Positions 22,690 through 35,569 of a stretch of DNA of 64,000 bases are shown here, piece after piece. The position numbers were made by a program, and so were the translations under genes. Every line of letters starts with the position of its first letter. Positions within the stretch are counted from its first letter, which is position 1. Source of the stretch: Dichotomocladium elegans (lineage: Eukaryota > Mucoromycota > Mucoromycetes > Mucorales > Lichtheimiaceae); NCBI GenBank assembly GCA_025716815.1, contig JAIXMN010000011.1:806001-870000 (forward strand), read 5' to 3'. The notes beneath the pieces are model-generated. The model saw nothing but the letters and a program-made list of their open reading frames with translations, was not told where the DNA came from and did no database searches.

Positions 22690-23913
22690 CTATGCGAGCA
22701 GTCGCATCACCGTCTCAAACATAAACACTGCGGCCGCATTGGTAGGGAATGCTCTTAGGAAGGAAGGGAGAAAGCCACGATAAAAACCAAGTAAACCGTC
22801 GGCTCGGTAGATGTGCTTGGCTACTGACATGGCGGTGGGATACTTGCGCGGATGCACATCCGGCTGCGTCATGTATCGGTTCTTGACCGTGTCTGCATCG
22901 AAAATTGTGGGGGTGGGGTGGGGTGGGGGTGTCAGTGTCAGACGTCAGGTACTCCATATCCATACCCGGTGCTGGTACCTGAGGGAAATGCACCGAGCCA
23001 GAAGCAGGTTGCGCTCATGCCGCCGGCAATAAATGTGATGGATCCGTCGGATATGTTGAACTTTTTGAGTTCTCTGGTGAAGACCTATTACATAGAGAGA
23101 GATGATTGGTAAGCATCGGTGCGGTTTATAGTCGAATGGAAAAGATTACATCGTAGGAGGCCCAGAAGACAAAGAACCAGCTGCGGAACAGCATCGTAGG
23201 CAGCAGGCCCTGCCAGAGAGCTGTGATCCCATTGTTTCGAACGAGCTGCGTAGCACAGTGGATGGGCCCTGTATAGACCTTTGTCGCAGCATCATACTGA
23301 ACCTGCAGTCTTGCTTTGACCTGCTCGACCGGTGTAGCCACGAACGAAACCGTTAGACCACCTGCAAGACCTGCAAGGCCATGCTGAAATACAGAAAGCG
23401 GTTTCTCCGGGCCATTCCAGGACTGCTGGATCAAGCGCGCGTTGTGTAAGGTCCCCAACCTGAACAAAAAATTAGTCCTCATGTTATCCTCCCTCCCCCC
23501 CCAAGGGAACTTTTATCTTTCTCTTTTTGGAGCATTACATAATGCTGTCCATGAACATCCAGCCCACAAGAGGGGGTGTCGCACCCTTGTACAACGCGCG
23601 GACGCCTTCCTTTCGCACCGTCTGCATTAAGCAGTCCAGCGGACCCTTGAACCGGTCCTTGGTGGATGTCTGGAGGCGAACTTTGACGGTATCTATCATG
23701 TTCCGTTTCCGGGCTGAGTCTTTCTTGCGCTCGAAAAACTTTGGGAGGGGGGATATTACCAAAAGGGTGCCCGACCGATAGTTTTGTTATGCCGGACACA
23801 ACACCAGCTGCAAAGCCGCGAAATCGATTGTACAGGGATTGATCGTCGAGCTTCGAGTTGGATGTCGATTGTGCCGCTGGAACGACAATGGCAAGGAGGG
23901 AGGTCAGCTGCAT
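22690..23913 (-). CDS. Mitochondrial carrier family (SLC25) protein
   Basis: Five exons, minus strand: 23913-23760, 23692-23539, 23459-23150, 23084-22979 and 22892-22690, giving 308 residues. SLC25 carriers exchange metabolites across the mitochondrial inner membrane by a six-helix, three-repeat fold. Each repeat has its PxD/ExxK signature: HPFDTVKVRL (split by intron 1), TPVEQVKARLQ and FPSDTVKNRYM (split by intron 4). Both splits were used to fix the splice sites. The segments LGTLHNARLI, LPTMLFRSWFFVFWASYD and GFLPSFLRAFPTNAA resemble the carnitine/ornithine/amino-acid branch. The substrate cannot be assigned from sequence alone. It is convergent with RACK1. Confidence 0.92.
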
Positions 23914-25790
23914 ACGCGTTTATTGCCCTCACAGACCAAGAGAGAAAAGCGCTGGGGTGCGGTAGGGTGGGAAGCCTGGTTGCGCCCAACGACATCAACC
24001 TCATTATTCTCACCTTTGGCCATGTGTGAGTCAGGCTCGGAAAGGAAGCATCTATTGGCGCACTCCCTCCCCGCTATCTCAAGGCAGTCGGGTCGGGTCC
24101 CTAGCAGCCCCGCCTATGGCTAGGGTGACTGTTGATGAAATTTTGGACATGGCACAGAACAATAGCATCCGAAGCATCTACGTACACGGGCCACAGGGCA
24201 TACAGAGAGGAACTCCACCACCCCACACACGATTTATATGGCTAAAAGAAGAAAAAATTGCCGGACCATGTATAGCAGCTTATTCATTTGGTGCGGATCC
24301 GCATGTGTGTTTTGCGGATTATCTATGGAGTACATACGTTACCGTCGCTGAATTCGACATCATCCTACTAACTGTACGGTATATACAGTACTCCTTTGCT
24401 GATTTGTCTGTCTCCTTACTCCAGGTTTAGGAGTTCCAATGGACCAAAGCTATGTTCTCCTTGATGATACGACAGCCTTGGATGAAACGTGCTCAAATGA
24501 AATCTAGAGCTTCCCAGATATCATGAAAACGGAGGTCTGCTAAACCTGTCTGATTCTCACGGGTGTGAAAGGAGTCTGCCTGTCTGTGTAAGAAACACGA
24601 CATTGCCATAATTGGAACGGAAGTTGGAGGGGGCCCACCAGCACCTTTTGGTATATACACGCACCCCTCATTTTGACGATATTCATTATTGGGGAGGATT
24701 AGGTTTGTGCTTATGAAATATACATACTTGTGGCCCGGGGGAGGAGAAGGTTTACTGGCCCTTTTTTTGTCTGACAAGTTGGATTAAGAAAGCGGTGTAT
24801 GGCTCTGCACGTAGAATGGAGCGAACGGGTTGTTGTGTCCCCTGATCCCCGACAGTCGGTCAATCCCAACTCATTTTGGGAAGGCTTGGGCTATTGGTTC
24901 CAGATGAGTTTAGGCCACTCAGGCGCGCGCTCTGCGCATATGCATGCGGGGTATAAATCAAAATAAGCTAATTATTGTCGAGCGATCTCCACGTCCCTTT
25001 CTCCCCCTGTGCCCCGTATTTGGCCTCACACAGACAATTGGATATCTATTTTTTGTATCCACCAAAAACGAATCCTGTCTCAGTCAATTGGGACGATGCA
25101 AGTCGGAGGAGCAGGGGAGGAGGTTGGCAGAGAATTGTCAGAGAATGAATGGAAGAAAAAAATGATTGGCGTAACTACTCAGCCCCGCTTGTTTGTTTCT
25201 TAGGGAACCTTACAACAAACACACATCTCAGGACCAAGGAACATGAACAGTAAGATTTATTCTTTCCTTTAGTCTGACCCCGCAAAACCCCGTCAAGAGG
25301 TACTGCTTTTTTTGCGATGAGCAGGTACCTGATTTGCAAGGTGACGCTTACTCATTAAAATCGGAAGAACGCGTATATTTTTTTTTTTTTTTTGGTCGAT
25401 CAGGTTTTGTCAACCCAATGTCATGCATGGGTGAGAAGATGCGTACTGCGGTTTGCTCTTTTTGTATGACTAGTAGCCCTTCTGCGTGGGTCGGACAAAA
25501 AAATAGGTTCCCCCAAACGAAGCTGTCATGTGGGCAAAAAAACCAGCGATTCTCTAAACTCAAATTTCTCACACTCCAAAAAAGAAACAAGCCCAATTTC
25601 CCTCTCCTCCACATCCACCACAACCGTCCCCCCCCCGCCCCGCATTTTTCTTGCTTCTCTTTCTCTCGTTTAATGCATCCGCTGCCGTAGCTGCTGTGAT
25701 TTACGCCACCCATCAACATACACTAAACTATACACTTCCCCTCCCCCTCCCCCAACCAATTCACAACACCGTCGTCGGCAACCACACACT
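23914..25790. other. 1.9-kb intergenic region upstream of ERT1-B
   Basis: The stretch contains scattered frames of at most 134 codons on both strands without domains. A T18 tract lies at about 25378. From about 25600 the sequence becomes C-rich and T/A-poor up to the ERT1-B start, which fits a long leader or promoter. Confidence 0.5.
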
Positions 25791-26635
25791 ATGCAGGATA
25801 TCCAATTCAACAACTACGTGAAATTCGACCGCTTCGAAGCACCAGACGCCGAGAGCAACAAACGCAAAAAGGCAACACGAGCCTGTTTCCACTGCCAGAA
25901 AGTAAGCGATTTGAAATGTTTTGCACATTCCATGCCGAGAGAACTGAACATCATGACGGAGCGCAGGCACACCTAACTTGCGATGACGGTAAGTCGAACT
26001 GAAAAGCGCACGCTTCCCTGTATGGGGGCGAGGCTAACCAATGACCAAACGTATGTAGCTCGTCCATGTCAACGCTGTATTAAGCGCGGGTTAGCGCCTA
26101 CATGTGCTGATGCTGTTCGCAAAAAGGCCAAATACTTGCAAGATCAGGGATCCGAAACGGATACGACCACCACAGCGACTACACCCCCGACAACCACAGC
26201 GCCAACGGCAACAACAGCTAACGCAACGGACACTCGTGAGTACTCTCGAATCTCGAGACTGTCAGAGAAAGCCCCACCTTTATTCATATGATCCATTTTT
26301 TTTTCTCCACTCGGCAGTGTTCTCAGGCTCATTTGGGATGGATCCACTGGCCGACCAAGCACAGTCTCTAGGTAACGACATCCATTCCTCCGGTCTGTTC
26401 GAGCCTTTTGTCCACGAACAGCCATCACCCCACCCCTAACTTTTTCTCCTTTTGTTCATGGCAGCTCAATCTTTATGATTAGGCACCAGTTTTGTTGATA
26501 CGAGCCAGTTCCTCACATTATCCCTTGCCGATCTTCAGGAGTTGGGTTTTGGGTCTGAATCGGCCGGGTTGGAATACGGATTCATTGGCAATATGCTTCA
26601 AAACCCACTCGAGCTCTCACCCTCACAGCAGCAGC

Positions 26636-26667
<32 letters not shown>

Positions 26668-28141
26668 CTACAGCAGCAGCAGCAACCACAGGCCAACGCT
26701 TCGTCTCTTCACCTTGCGTCGAACACCAATGGCATTCCGAGCACAACAACGCCGACGCGCAGTAGCTCAATATCTGCAACAATAGCACCTGCTTCGGCAG
26801 CAACTACCCGTAGCACCTCAAACGGTGGTCTAGGTAACGCTGGTACATCGTCCGGGTTCCCGTCCGACCTTCTCCAACTATCCTCCAACCTTTCTCATCA
26901 ACCGGCTGACTCGGTGATCACACCCTACATTACGCCCTCTCAGCCGTTGCCCCTGTTCCCGATGTCGACCACCGCAGCGTTTGCGCCGGGCGCAAACCCG
27001 TTGGCGAACGACAAGACTGGGTCGGCGCCGCCTCTCCATCATTCGCCCTCGTCAACCACCACCACCACCACGTTTGCTGCACAACCCACAGGAACCCCCT
27101 CGTCGCCCTCTTCCCAGTCTTCGCCCATTAACAATAAGCGGAACAATATGCCGTCGACGTTGTCTAATAACCATAATAATAATAATAATATATACAGCAA
27201 CGCCAACGGTCGCCGGAAACAACATACCCCAGAAACTGTGTACATGAATGTCAAACGGCCGTTCAATTATGCCGAGGGGTTCCATTACCTGATTGAATAT
27301 GTCAAGGAAAAGTACGTTGATTCAGACATATTTATGTACACGGGGAGAGCTGATGGGATGGTGTACGCTTTTTTTTTTTTTGGTTAGAATGAATCGGGAT
27401 GACTTGATGCGCATCAGCCGATCGCTAGCGCTTTTCCGGCCGTCGTTTCTGGCGCTCATCATGAACTTGACGGAAGAAGATCTGGTGTTTATGGAAAAAT
27501 GCATCCAGCGGACACTTTTGGTAAAGCAAAAAAAAAAAAACAATGGATTGTTGTATTTTATTTTTGGGTGGGCGGGTGGGAAACGCATGACGGACGGGAG
27601 AGGTACCGGGCATAGTTAGTATATTCTCTACTAGGGATAGTAGTATATAACAAGAACGATTCATCTTAGGAATACGAGAAGCTCATCAGTTTTTCCGGGA
27701 CGCCTACGGTGGTGTGGCGGAGAACGGGCGAAGTGTGTCTCGTGGGAAAGGAATTTCTACTATTGACACAATGGCCGAGGGACACATTGCTGAACAAAAA
27801 GACATATATCTATGAGGTATATCGAGAAACAAACAAAACAAAAGGATGGGGAGGGACTGACACACATGATTAGTTAATGGACAATCGATCAGCGGTTGAG
27901 TATTGGGAGAAGTTCTCGACCCATGCGTTCGACAACACGGACAAATCATGCATGTATTCCTGTATACTGAAAACCCCGCATCAAAAGCCTGTTCCCTGTA
28001 CATTCTGCTTCACCATCAAACGTGACATCTTTGATCTTCCCAGCGTGATCGTTGGCAACGTAAGTCAGGAATAATCCACCCGGATTTGATTTGTAATAAA
28101 CTCTAATCATCCAACTGCAGTTCCTTCCTATTCTGAGCTAA
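25791..28141 (+). CDS. ERT1: ERT1/AcuK-type Zn2Cys6 regulator with PAS-like domain, copy B
   Basis: Nine exons: 25791-25901, 25967-25988, 26059-26235, 26318-26371, 26483-27311, 27388-27520, 27670-27816, 27874-28059 and 28121-28141, giving 559 residues. All junctions are GT-AG and in phase. The zinc cluster reads [31 protein letters not shown] and [14 protein letters not shown]. It is longer than copy A because exon 5 has a polyglutamine tract and long Ser/Thr/Asn-rich linkers. YNGFGSES-type text appears as [18 protein letters not shown]. The C-terminal PAS-like half ([60 protein letters not shown]) parallels copy A. Expected role: nuclear regulator of gluconeogenesis and non-fermentable carbon use. 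Confidence 0.93.
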
Positions 28142-28429
28142 CACAAACACACATACCTCTTATTCCAAAAGAAATCTCTTTTTTTTTTTGGTAGATATCC
28201 ATATATAAAATACTTTATTTTCAAAATAAATTTCGTAAGGGGGGAAGATTAATAGCATATAAAGTAAAATAAAGCGTCGCGTAAATGCCCATTCATCAAT
28301 AGAAAATATCAGCCCCCTGCTTACTCTTCAACTTACCCCGATGGTAGCCAGGTGTGGCCATTGCGATAACAATGGCGGAAGGGTTAGAGGAAGCTGACGA
28401 AGCCAAGATGGCAGACCTGCAGCTAGCCT

Positions 28430-29240
28430 GATCTCATTATCTACAGAGAATCCGGAAGATTTGCAGAATGGAGCAAGGGTAACCTATTGCCTTTTACTTT
28501 GCTCTTGATAACTGACCAACACTGCTCGATCGGGTTGGGTTCAGGCATGTAGGGTGGAAGATAAACACATCGATATCCTCGAGTCTTGAATTGCTTTAGA
28601 GATATCCCAGCCTTGTGGTTAGATGCGTTGTCCATCACCCAATAATGGGCCCTTTATATGTTCGTACTTTTCGATTTCATCCATTGTAGGCTTGAGGAGG
28701 CTGAGATAACGTCCAGTTAGAGTTCGTCTGCTCGCAACTTGACCTGCCCTCTTTCTTGGTTGGTGATGGCCGGAGTCTCCCGTTCGATATTAATATGGAA
28801 TCCAGTTTCATAAAGAAAAACTCTGTTTTTTTTTCTAAAGCTGATGTCGGTCCTGTCCCATCTACGCACCCGGCCAAGGCGCCCTTGGATCTTCGCAGTG
28901 CTGTTCCTGTCTACAGGCCGAAACCGAGCCATTTGCCATGACAAGTTGCATTCGTTTTTCGTAAGTCGATGGAGCGTCATTTTAGATATTTTGAGACACT
29001 TGAATCTTTGAAGCAGTTGCTCCATCAGCTGCTCTAGGATGGATTCTCATCAATGCATTCTAAAATACCGCTCTTATGCTCTTCATCGAGAATACCGAAT
29101 GACCCCTCGCGTCAGGTTTCTTCAAAATGCTTGCCAGGGTCCGTCTTGTACTTTAATGCCCATCACAGAGCTGAACGAACATGGATTCCTAGCAGCTGAT
29201 GCACTCAACACCATCTCAAACATCCGCTTGGAAAATCTGA
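28430..29240 (-). pseudogene. Decayed Tc1/mariner (IS630-superfamily) transposase, copy 1
   Basis: Fragments of a DDE transposase lie on the minus strand in several frames. A C-terminal piece (28638-28441) has the second catalytic aspartate in MDNAS and the last acid in PNPIEQCWSVIKSKVK. A middle piece (about 29025-28717) reads LKISKMTLHRLT and RFRPVDRN, then ETGFHIN where a DExGFHIN motif is expected, so the first aspartate is lost. More N-terminal text (RGHSVFSMK) is visible toward 29200 with stops. Frameshifts and stops make it non-functional. Terminal repeats were not found. Confidence 0.85.
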
Positions 29241-29759
29241 CCTTGTCTTGGTCCGTGTACGCTGTGCAACTGTGCTTGATCCCCGCTTCTTTTCTATATC
29301 ATCGTTTATTAGCCCGGGTACCCCCACCCCCATTGGCAGGAGATTAGCCATCGATCGATCCATCGTAGAGAGTACATACATATGCGTCGTCGTTATCTAT
29401 CAGCATCCTTCCTTGTATGTACGTACGTAATACATGTTTGGGCCGGAAATGACTATCTATGTATCCACTGTACATTCCGCGCTATGCAGATGGCTTTGTT
29501 GCCTGGCACACCGTGCGTAGATTGACACAGCGTCATCTTTTCCGGGTTCACCTGAAGCAAACGAAGACAGATAGTGTACATGCAGTAGGAATAAGGTGTT
29601 ATATTAAGCAGGCAAAAGAGCCGCTGCAGTTGAGGAACAAAGATCTACTACTAAGGAACACTAAAAGAAACAACAAGATTCTAGAATACGTGGGTACACC
29701 CGGGAGGGAACGGGGAAGATGGGGGGAGGGCTGGCTCTACTGCTACAATGCTCGATACA
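29241..29759. other. Intergenic, nothing recognised
   Basis: A short C-rich run lies at about 29320. The 115-codon frame at 29459-29806 overlaps the antisense of the next gene and is not supported. Confidence 0.5.
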
Positions 29760-30437
29760 CTAGTTTCGTTTCTGGCAATTTTTGGTGCCGAGCACACACC
29801 ATGTGATGTCAATAACGCCCGTTTTGAGCATATCCAATGCTAAGAAGACGGCGGTTGTCAGATCGAGCGAGTCTAAAGGGTTGCCAGAGAGTCCGTTAGC
29901 TTGTAATGTATCTCTAAAAATGTATGTATATACACTCACGAGGATCGCATTGAGGGCAGGCATCCGTGATTGTTGCCACTACCTCTTTGTCCTTGTGGCG
30001 AATCAAAACCTTCTTGTTGCACCACTCGCTCTTGCCGCCAGAAGTCCCAAATTGGTCCATATTCTAAAGTTTTGAGGGAGCGACGTAAGTTTCTGGCAGT
30101 GAAGCGGGCTTCTTGAATTTTTTTTTTTTTGGTCTACCAGTGCGACAATCGGACTGTTGTCATCCTCCTTCGGACCGCAGGCGCCTAAACGGGATAAAGA
30201 ATGAGAGACAGTGTTCAGGAGAGGGGGGTGGGGAGGTATATCTATACAACATCACTTACCAATTTCGCCTCCTTCTTCCTTGGGATGAAAGAAGGTCGCC
30301 TTGCCATAAAATATGCCGTCAAAGATATTCTCGACGACACCGCGAGATTGTAATCCATTGATGGGCATGGCCGAAGCCGCCAGAGCCGCTAGGAGGACTG
30401 CAAAGGAAGTGACAAGTACATTTCTCATGATGAACAT
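29760..30437 (-). CDS. Secreted double-psi beta-barrel (RlpA/expansin-like) protein, copy 1
   Basis: Four exons, minus strand: 30437-30260, 30184-30138, 30063-29940 and 29899-29760, giving 162 residues. Two in-frame starts (30437 and 30428) precede a signal peptide (VLVTSFAVLLAALAASA). The mature part is a single DPBB_1 domain: GKATFF, GACGPKEDDNSPIVAL, a WC motif in SEWCNKKV, and ITDACPQCDP with the conserved aspartate and cysteine pair. Small fungal DPBB proteins are secreted; some bind cell-wall glycans or inhibit proteases. The tail TWCVLGTKNCQKRN adds two cysteines not in its neighbour. The tandem paralogue lies 455 bp upstream. Confidence 0.88.
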
Positions 30438-30892
30438 AGTTGGGTGGAATACAAACGGAAAGAAGTGTGTGTGTGTGTGTGAAGAAAAAAAAGGAGAAAT
30501 TAAAGACAAGTGATGTGGGCGCAGATGCAAGGGGATGCCCCTTGAATGCACCCTTTTTGCCAGAGCAGAAACTGTCCCATGCAGAAAATAACAACCAACA
30601 TTTAGCCTGCACGCGCTCGTCCCTTCACAGGGTCTATCGCAAAGAGAGAGAGAGAGGGACACAGAAGGAGACATGTATACAGATATATGAGATGTTGAAC
30701 CCGCCAACAAAGCAGCAAGGAGACACGAAGGAGAGCAGGAAAGCAAGAGGAAAAAGAAGTCTAGCAGCTTGCATGTGTACCAGCCACACGCAAACCAAAG
30801 AGCCCTCTCTACCTCAGCGATCGCTTTTCGCCTTCCCTCCCCTTGCCGGATGAATAACTTTTATTACAACAGGATGCAAGTGTTTCTAAATT
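30438..30892. other. Intergenic between tandem DPBB genes
   Basis: It holds a (GT)7 run at about 30467-30480 and a GA-rich repeat at about 30644-30658 in the probable promoter of copy 1. Confidence 0.6.
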
Positions 30893-31414
30893 TTAAGCCT
30901 CTTGCCAGGTGATGGCCAGTACACCTTCATTGAGGTCACCCAGTTTCTCAAAAACCGGTCCGGTAAGATCCAGGCTGCCGTACGCGCATTCAGGGCATGC
31001 ATCGTTGACAGTAGCCGTGACCGTTTTGCCCTTGTGGCTAATCTTGAGCTTCTTGCCGCACCAAGAGCTTTTTCCGGACATATTTCCATACTGCTTCGCA
31101 TTCTAAGAGAGATTTCATCATGTGAGATTCGGAAGTTGACCTGGTTGCTGAGTGAAATAGCGTACCATGGCGACAATCATATCATCATCTGCTTCATAGG
31201 AGCCGCAGGCACCAATCGATCCTCCTTGAGTCGAAGGCACAAACCACGTGGCCTTTCCGCTGTAAGTCGCTCCGCGCTTGTTGAGATCGTTATGGCGACG
31301 GCGAGATGCATCGCTTGTGCGTTTCTTGTAAGGAGAGGCAGGGGTAGCGTCGGCCAATAAGACAGAGCCGAGAATGAAAAGAAGGGAAAGGATGACAATA
31401 GCAGCGCCGCGCAT
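30893..31414 (-). CDS. Secreted double-psi beta-barrel (RlpA/expansin-like) protein, copy 2
   Basis: Two exons, minus strand: 31414-31166 and 31102-30893, giving 152 residues. A strong signal peptide (AAIVILSLLFILGSVLLADA) is followed by a basic, Arg-rich propeptide-like stretch (about 30-48), then a DPBB_1 domain: YSGKATWF, SIGACGSYEADDDMIVAM, SSWCGKKLKI and VNDACPECAYGSLDLTG, ending LNEGVLAITWQEA. The single intron is at the same codon position as intron 2 of copy 1; copy 1 has two further introns. Expected to be exported and act at the wall or outside the cell. Confidence 0.92.
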
Positions 31415-33159
31415 TGTGTTACAAGATGCAAAGAATGAAGCGAGTGGAAAGGGTCTAGTGAGTGTCCAGCACTGAAAGGGGGGAGGGGTGAAAGAGGATG
31501 GTTTGGGTGATGTGGGATTTGCCCGTTGCTTCAGGGTTTAAATAACGAGGATGACGGAGTGGAATAATTTTCTACCTGTCGGAAGAAAAAGTTTCCCTCT
31601 TCGGACGGGCCCATTGTTTCTTTTCTTCTGATCTATCTTTGGCGAAACATTGAGTTGGTTCGGAGAAGCATCTGATATGTTAAGCCAGCCATAGCGATCT
31701 TGTAAACCATTTCCAATACATGCTGCGTCAGGCATTTGTCCTGTCTTTTCGAACCTGGCTAATGAGAGGCTTTCATTCTCATCCGGAGAATGTGTCGCCG
31801 TCAAAAAGTCCTCGTCTTCCCCTGCCCACCAACTCCGCTCGAAGGGGTGCCCCGTTTTCCGCATTCGGATCGGATCGAGACCCTTTCTTGGGATCACGGA
31901 AGAGACTAGACCGCCCATTTCCAGTCCAGCAAAGGTCGGTTGAGACTGGGAACCATTCATTCTCTTGACAACCACACCTTCAAGATCGCTTTATCATGGA
32001 TTTCCCTCTCCATACGTCCCATTTATTTTCATCATGCGTTCGTTTGTTCTTTTTTCAGGGAAAAAGGAACCGATTTCGTAGCAACTAGTTAATTAATCTG
32101 ACACCGTAGTGGTGGGGTGACTGAAAAAAAATGTTGCTTCATCTCTCCGCCTTAACAATGGGCTGTGACACACGCCGCAAAATCAGAATTTTCTGCTCAA
32201 ACACGTAAAACGTTCATTCACGGGGCCTGGAGAAGGTTGGGTTTGCGAACAATACGTTCTGCGGTCATCGATCAACGGAAACTGAGAAACAAACAAATTA
32301 GCCAGCCTCAATCTGATGGGATGGGCAACGCACACACACACCATCTCCTCTTGCTGAGACAATTGCGCGGGCGGTGTCCTCATATTCGCAAATATCTCCC
32401 AAATTATGTGAAGCAAACAGCATTGAGTACGACGTAACTGGAGCAAAAGGCCCTCTCTGTTTCGCCACCCCAACCCGCCTATCGGTATCCATTTCTTTTT
32501 GGTTCCAGGCACATTGCGAGGTATTTGAACCCTCTGCTTAAAACATGAGCATCGAACAGACTCTTGGATTCAACACCTGCAAAGCAAAGAATGGATGGAT
32601 TTGATCGCATTGTGTGGGATCCTGTTCTCTTTGGCAATGGCAAAAGGCCGTCTGCTCCCTTGAACAGCGAAGATTTCGTTGATATATCCCAAGGTGCTAT
32701 CACATATGCGCCTGCGTTGCCTCGATTTCTGATGCCTGGAATTCTTTGTCAAGGATGGCACTGATGAAGAGGATAATTAATTCCTTGTCAATATGTGATT
32801 GCTGATGACTGAACATAGTAATATCTAGATCTTTGTTCCCAAGACACTACCAACGAGACCTTCTCAAACAAATGACTTTTCGGATGGCATAACCTGATCA
32901 GAAGATTCGTTTTGTTATATCTGTGCTCGTATGGATGAATGAACATCTTTACACCGCATACATGTTGTATACAATCATCCTATCTCGCGTGTTTCTTTCA
33001 TTTCCCAAAAGGGGCATTTGATTTCCTGTCTAACCAAAGATTTCTGCTCCGCGAAGGGAATGCAGATAACATATTATTTTGTTTTCTGCATAGTGTGCAC
33101 CAAGAAGGAAGTTCTTCTATCGCGCTCTCCACCCCCTACTCGTCTTTGTTTATTCGCCA
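31415..33159. other. 1.7-kb intergenic region
   Basis: A 145-codon minus frame (31538-31975) overlaps the likely promoter of DPBB copy 2 and lacks any domain. Other frames are short. A (CA)-type run lies at about 32331-32342. No RNA gene or element was recognised. Confidence 0.45.
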
Positions 33160-35569
33160 ATGTCTAATCCAACAGAATTTGGTGTTAATTTCATTCGTCT
33201 GCCTTTTTCGCCGATGGCACAGTAAGCATCTTGACTATCCGTTGCGACTAGCTCAGAAAAAGGAAACAGACAATGACCGAGATGCATTTCTCTGTACCTG
33301 TATTAGTGCCTCCGATGATCAGAAGAACAATGATTCACCACAAAAAGATCATCCTCCCATCTTTCAGGTAATTACTTGGTTTCCCCAAAAGGCTTGAATA
33401 GAGCTAATTGTCATTTGGCATTTCGACGCAGCTGTTCGGCCAATCGACTTCTTCTGGTCAGATTCAGCAGCTTTCCTCGTCATCGCTGTCATCCTTTCAG
33501 ACCAACCCCCTTCCTACCTCTCCTGTTTCAGAGCGTCACGTCTACTCTTCCTCAGCATTGGACATTGGCGCTCCTGTCTTTGTCCCCAAAAGTACAGTGA
33601 CGGCCCCATCCTACACCGCGCACCACGATTTTAATCCGTTCAATGCTGAAATTTCATCACATCTCGACGATCCTACAGACGATAATGATATCGCCGAACT
33701 CAGTGACCACCTCTTGAGCGCCCGGCTTCTTGACGACTTCGACAACAACGACAACAATATCCACAATCATCGGTCCCCTCCAGCCCAACACAGGTCCATA
33801 ACTGCAACTTCAACGCTGTCTACGACTTCCTCCACCGCGCCTGACAGCAAAACATTGGATATCACTGCCACCGGCAGCAACCCAATCGTGTGGCGCTCAT
33901 CTTTGAGCAGTGGCGGTAGTGACCACAATACCAGCACCATCGGGTGGTCGCCATTATTATCGACAAATGACGTCCCGGTAGCACCCAAGGCGATCTCAGC
34001 GTCGACAACAATGAAACATATATGGGATGATACCAGCAGAAGTGGATTGTCCTCTCATTCGTATGGTGAGATGGATGAGAAGGAGTTTGACCCAACGCTC
34101 CAGTATTACGGCGGGTCGCTTATTGACAATGAGACCATTCAGGACATGAACCGACTCTCTCTGTCTGTGACTAATGCATCATTGGAGGAGAAGCAGGCAG
34201 AGAATGTGGGTGAAGACATGTCGGCCCTACAGATGCTCGAATCGATCTTCACGGATCTGACAGAAGAGGAGCTGACTACCGCCCTTGAGGAACACGGTTA
34301 TGACATGGACAAAGCGGCGGAGGCCCTTTTCAATCGAAAACAGCCTTTATCATCACCGACTGTCGCCCAGCAGCATCCAGCGCCGCGGCCTGCCGCTGCT
34401 TCTCCTAAAAAGCGCCAGGTCTGCCGACATTTTCTTGCTGGCGAGTGTTACCGAAAAGATTGCTGGTTTGCACATGATCTAGAAGTCAAGGTGTGCAAAT
34501 TCTGGTAAGCGGTATAAAAAAGGTTACCTGGCCGAGCAGGGTCCCTTCTGATGGGTGATTTTATGTAGGTTGCAAGGATCTTGCCTTAAAGGAGACTTTT
34601 GTGAATTCTCACACCACATCGATGTTCATGAGGTTGCCAATAAAATCAGCAGTTCTCAGCACCCGCAACCCGTTACACATGTTCAGTTTGACAAGAAGGA
34701 GTATCCGGACCTCGGTGGGCGCGACAGTAAGCCCAACGAATCGATGAACATCAACACGAACTTCATACATGGGCAGCCTGGCGAACAGAGCCAACTCGAA
34801 GAAGAATTCCCTGCGCTTGGGGTAGCGGCGAAAATGAAAAAGAGTCCAAAGCCAATAGGGAAAATGGTAATCAACTTTGCGGAAGCCGCCAAACGTAAAG
34901 CGCCACACAAAGGAAAAGCCAACACATCAAAAGACATGAAGCCAAAAAGAAATATGGATTCTGGACTGATGAAACGATTGAGGCAGCCCGTCAATATACC
35001 TTGGTTGGTTAGCGGGGACCCACTCAACCAAGAATACTTGAAACAGGTTTGAATGTTCGCGCGTGGGGAAAGTGCGACTGACTCTCACTTCTTTCAATGT
35101 ATAGCGAGAGCAAGCAATCCAATATGGTCTGTTGCGCAATCGTTTCTTCAGTCGTGCCACTGCATACTACCTGCAGGGAAATGGTGCCAAAGCCAAGGCG
35201 TACTCGGATCAAGCTAAATACTATAACCGATTGATGCAGGAGATGCATAACGAGGCAAGTCTGAGGATATTTGAGAAACGAAATCAACACGAAGCGTTTA
35301 TCGATCTCCACGGATTGCATGTCGATGAGGCGCTTGATATCGTACAGGACCGACTCGAGAATTTGAGCAGCAGCTATGAAGGCATCGTCTATATTATCAC
35401 GGGTACTGGGCATCACTCGGGCGCTTCGGGTTTCAGCAGTAAGCGAAGCAAAATCAAGCCGAGTGTGGAGGAGTTTTTGCGTCAGCAGAACTACCGGTTT
35501 GCTGAAACAAGCATCGTCGGCGACAACAAAGGTGGCATTTTCGCAGTGGATATACGCCGTAGTCGGTGA
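33160..35569 (+). CDS. CCCH zinc-finger / DUF1771 / Smr-domain protein, long form
   Basis: Five exons: 33160-33221, 33307-33367, 33432-34504, 34569-35046 and 35105-35569, giving 712 residues. Domains in order: Ser/Thr/Asn-rich N-terminus; a CUE-like helix pair (LQMLESIFTDLTEEELTTAL) at about 300; two CCCH fingers, CRHFLAGECYRKDCWFAH and CKFWLQGSCLKGDFCEFSH; a linker with two repeated [YF]PxLG motifs; DUF1771 (YYLQGNGAKAKAYSDQAKYY); and a C-terminal Smr domain with IDLHGLHVDEAL and ITGTGHHS. Smr domains are nucleases or nucleic-acid binders, and this layout suggests an mRNA decay or ribosome-rescue factor. The two N-terminal exons rest on phase only. A shorter tandem paralogue follows at 36.5 kb. 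Confidence 0.9.

Noticed and set aside
31538..31975. 145-codon minus-strand frame upstream of DPBB copy 2
   Set aside because: Occupies the expected promoter of that gene, with no domain or splice signal in support.
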